Part shown: piece by piece, positions 42,021 through 43,694 of the stretch
How the letters are laid out: each line of letters starts with the position of its first letter
Position numbering within the stretch: position 1 is the first letter of the stretch
Source: Candidatus Korobacter versatilis
GTDB taxonomy: Bacteria; Acidobacteriota; Terriglobia; Terriglobales; Acidobacteriaceae
Length of the DNA stretch: 43,694 nt
Assembly (NCBI GenBank): GCA_016185395.1
Contig: JACPNR010000007.1
Span: 1-43,694 of the forward strand
Direction of reading: 5' to 3'
The notes under the pieces: generated by a model
Seen by the model: only the letters and a program-made list of their open reading frames with translations
The model's database searches: none
Told to the model about the DNA's origin: nothing
Made by a program: the position numbers and the translations under genes

Positions 42021-42658
42021 GCGCGCGGGTTCTCCCCGGCAACGGCCTTCCGGACTGACTCGCTGCGGCTCGCGCTCATCTTCTCCAGGTTACGTTCTGA
42101 AGCCGGCTGATGTTTTTCTTTGCCCGCCGTCTTGCCCGCTCGCATGTCCGCCTCGCGCGCTTTGCGCACGATGTACTTCCCTTTCGACGTCAGGAAGCGT
42201 GCCAGCATCTTGGCCACGGTCTTGAGCAGCACGCGGTCTTCCGGGCCGAACGCGTTCGCCCGGTCGCTCTCCACGTCGATCACGCCCATGGTCCGCGTGA
42301 CCAGCTTGATGGGCACCACCATCTCCGACTTCACTTCGCGGAAGCACATCGAGTAGGTCGGGTCTTCGGTCACATCCGGAATGACCTTCACCACCCCGCG
42401 CTCGCCCGTGGCCCCCACGTTGCCCTTGCCGAAGGCGAAGGTGTGGCAGGGCGGCACCGGACCGCGGAACGCCTGCCGGCGCACCTCGCGCCCCACCACC
42501 AGGTAGATCCCGATCCAGAAGTAGTGGCGGCCTTCGTAAAGGACCTCGAGCACGTCGTCGAGCGGCCGCGCCTTCCCGCCGGTCTTCGACGCCTTCGATC
42601 CCTCGAGCGTCTTCTCGATCGCCGCTAACACCTCGCGCGCTGACTGGTAGCGTTTCAT
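42017..42658 (-). CDS. GAF domain protein, free methionine-R-sulfoxide reductase-like
   Basis: From ATG 42658 (AGGA about eight bases upstream) it has 213 residues; other in-frame ATGs at 42667 and 42694 are less favoured. Residues about 40-160 form a GAF domain. YFWIGIYLVVG, PPCHTFAFGKGNVG and SMCFREVKSEMVVPI align with the fRMsr family, which reduces free Met-R-sulfoxide through three cysteines. C71 and C105 match the first and third; the middle one (GVCG in relatives) is replaced by NVG. It may be a two-cysteine reductase or a sensor. The C-terminal tail is Lys-rich. Its stop overlaps the transketolase start (ATGA). Confidence 0.8.
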   Translation of the reverse strand: MKRYQSAREVLAAIEKTLEGSKASKTGGKARPLDDVLEVLYEGRHYFWIGIYLVVGREVRRQAFRGPVPPCHTFAFGKGNVGATGERGVVKVIPDVTEDPTYSMCFREVKSEMVVPIKLVTRTMGVIDVESDRANAFGPEDRVLLKTVAKMLARFLTSKGKYIVRKAREADMRAGKTAGKEKHQPASERNLEKMSASRSESVRKAVAGENPRA

Positions 42659-43010
42659 CGGGCGCATCCTGAGCAGAGATTTACCAGGGAACATCTCTAG
42701 TCTAGCGGGGTTTTCCACCGCGGGCAATCGCCCAGACGCGCGCCCATGCAGCATTTTCTGTGCATTTTCCGCGCGCCCTGTGCAAAAGCGGGACCGAACC
42801 GCCGGGCGATTATTCCCTTGTGCCGCGGCGGTGGGTGGAATGTGTCGCTTGACGACGCTACGCTCGCTGGGGCTGGAGCCTCAGCCCTAAACGCTGGTGC
42901 AAACTATGCGTTTGGTGCCAGTGTTCCAGGGCTTTTTGGACTTAGCGATCACAGCTCGACTTGGCTACGAGCGCTAGGATACAGAACGGCGGGACGAGTT
43001 GTATCCGCGG
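42659..43010. other. Intergenic region, no gene seen
   Basis: About 350 bases with no frame that has coding character on either strand. Imperfect inverted segments occur around AACGCTGGTGC ... GGTGCCAGTGTT (about 42890-42927). The REP-like array begins at 43011. The long frames on the minus strand across 42942-43580 are repeats read as codons. Confidence 0.5.
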
Positions 43011-43330
43011 GCGGGTGGCCCACCCTTTCTCCATAACTCCAAACTCCTGAGGGTGCCCCATCCTTTGCGCGGCATGGTTTTGGCCGCGCAAAGGGTGGGC
43101 GCCGATGGGTTCGCAATCCTGTTCTGGAAACAGGACAAACCGCACCGGGCGGGTGGCCCACCCTTTCCGCACGACTCCAACCTCCTGAGGGTGGCGGGTG
43201 GCCCACCCTTTCTCCATAACTCCAACCTCCTGAGGGTGCCCCATCCTTTGCGCGGCGTGGTTTTGGCCGCGCAAAGGGTGGGCGCCGACGGCATCGCCAC
43301 CCTGTTCTGGAAATAGAACAGAACGCACCG
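43011..43330. repeat. REP-like (BIME-type) array beside a RAYT gene
   Basis: Unit A (43011-43148) and unit C (43194-43330) are about 137 bp and near identical. A partial unit B (43149-43193) sits between. Each starts with GCGGGTGGCCCACCCTTT. A and C hold a strong hairpin GCCCCATCCTTTGCGCGGC / GCCGCGCAAAGGGTGGGC (43055-43100 and 43238-43283). The core recurs at 1750-1764. The array likely is a substrate of the adjacent transposase. Confidence 0.8.
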
Positions 43331-43370
43331 GCCCGTTCTTTCCCGGCTCCCACGCGTTACGTTGGTGCCG

Positions 43371-43694
43371 ATGCCCGACGGCCTCAAGCGCTACTACGGC
43401 GGCGACGACCTCCACTTCATCACCTTCAGTTGCTACCGCCGCCGGCCGCTGCTCGCCACCCCGCGCCGCCGCGACGCCTTCCTCCGCGTCCTCGACCAAG
43501 TCCGCACCCGCTACAAGTTTGTCGTCGTCGGCTACGTCGTCATGCCCGAGCACGTCCACCTGCTCGTCTCCGAGCCGCAAGTGGGCGATCCGTCACTGGT
43601 CGTACAAGTGCTGAAGCAGCGCGTCGCGCGCCGCCTCCGCCCGCGCCCCCCGCGTCCCGGACAGGGCGAGCTCTTCGCCGGCCCCGCTCCCGAC
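43371..43694 (+). CDS. REP-associated tyrosine transposase (RAYT), 3' end outside window
   Basis: A Y1/HUH-type nuclease. 108 codons are present from ATG 43371 with no stop. The start LHFITFSCYRRRPLL and the H61-V-H63 of MPEHVHLLVSEP are the conserved HUH motif that binds the metal. The catalytic tyrosine lies farther on, outside the window. RAYTs are domesticated IS200/IS605-like proteins that bind and cleave REP palindromes. The upstream REP-like array supports the call. No clear ribosome site precedes the ATG; a GTG at 43366 is out of frame. Confidence 0.9.
   Translation, partial: MPDGLKRYYGGDDLHFITFSCYRRRPLLATPRRRDAFLRVLDQVRTRYKFVVVGYVVMPEHVHLLVSEPQVGDPSLVVQVLKQRVARRLRPRPPRPGQGELFAGPAPD

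Noticed and set aside
39978..42110. 710-codon plus-strand frame opposite transketolase genes
   Set aside because: It is a shadow of well-identified minus-strand genes and reads through the palindrome after the operon.
43011..43330. CRISPR array
   Set aside because: Units are about 137 bp with internal palindromes and no regular short spacers; it fits REP-like repeats instead.

Overview
The window is GC-rich bacterial chromosome with a division and cell-wall (dcw) cluster of meso-diaminopimelate type. I infer an acidobacterium (Acidobacteriota, probably Terriglobia). The reasons are the cluster layout, the DUF885, VanX-like and Amt-CBS genes nearby, a hopanoid-type HpnB gene, and intergenic hairpins built from short repeated words. 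There is no 16S gene, so the taxonomy is tentative.

Region 1 (1-3.2 kb): a truncated secreted protein with three 228-bp Ig-like repeats, a small exported protein on the other strand, a composite hairpin element, and a short penicillin-binding transpeptidase downstream of ftsZ.

Region 2 (3.3-22.9 kb, all minus strand): the dcw cluster. In transcription order it is mraZ, rsmH, a 55-codon ORF, ftsL, ftsI (with PASTA), murE, murF, mraY, murD, ftsW, a RelE/ParE-type toxin-antitoxin pair, murG, murC, a TPR protein, ftsQ, ftsA, ftsZ. A TTGACA/TAGGAT promoter and three GTGGT boxes at exact 10-bp period lie upstream of mraZ and look like the MraZ autoregulatory site. Together these genes make UDP-MurNAc-pentapeptide (MurC-F), lipids I and II (MraY, MurG) and the septal machine (FtsZ, A, Q, L, W, I). 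murB and ddl are not in the cluster. The toxin-antitoxin pair is joined to its neighbours by ATGA overlaps.

Region 3 (23-29.2 kb): a Tat-exported M24 peptidase and a YndJ-like membrane protein run leftward. A membrane protein, a DCC-family (DUF393) protein, an SRPBCC protein, an HpnB glycosyltransferase and an exported acidobacterial-type protein run rightward. Repeated TTGAAC half-sites sit in the divergent promoter.

Region 4 (29.2-39.8 kb): an Amt-CBS ammonium transporter fusion, a short sigma-70-like protein, an esterase with a MacB-type ABC exporter pair, a zinc-ribbon protein, a DUF885 peptidase, a VanX-type dipeptidase, a metallophosphoesterase, a PilZ protein and a small membrane protein.

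Region 5 (39.9-43.7 kb): tRNA-Glu(CTC) with its terminator, a split transketolase with a coupled GAF-domain gene, and an array of REP-like palindromes next to a REP-associated tyrosine transposase cut off by the window end. One REP-like core also occurs about 41 kb away at 1750. No CRISPR array, prophage or rRNA was seen.
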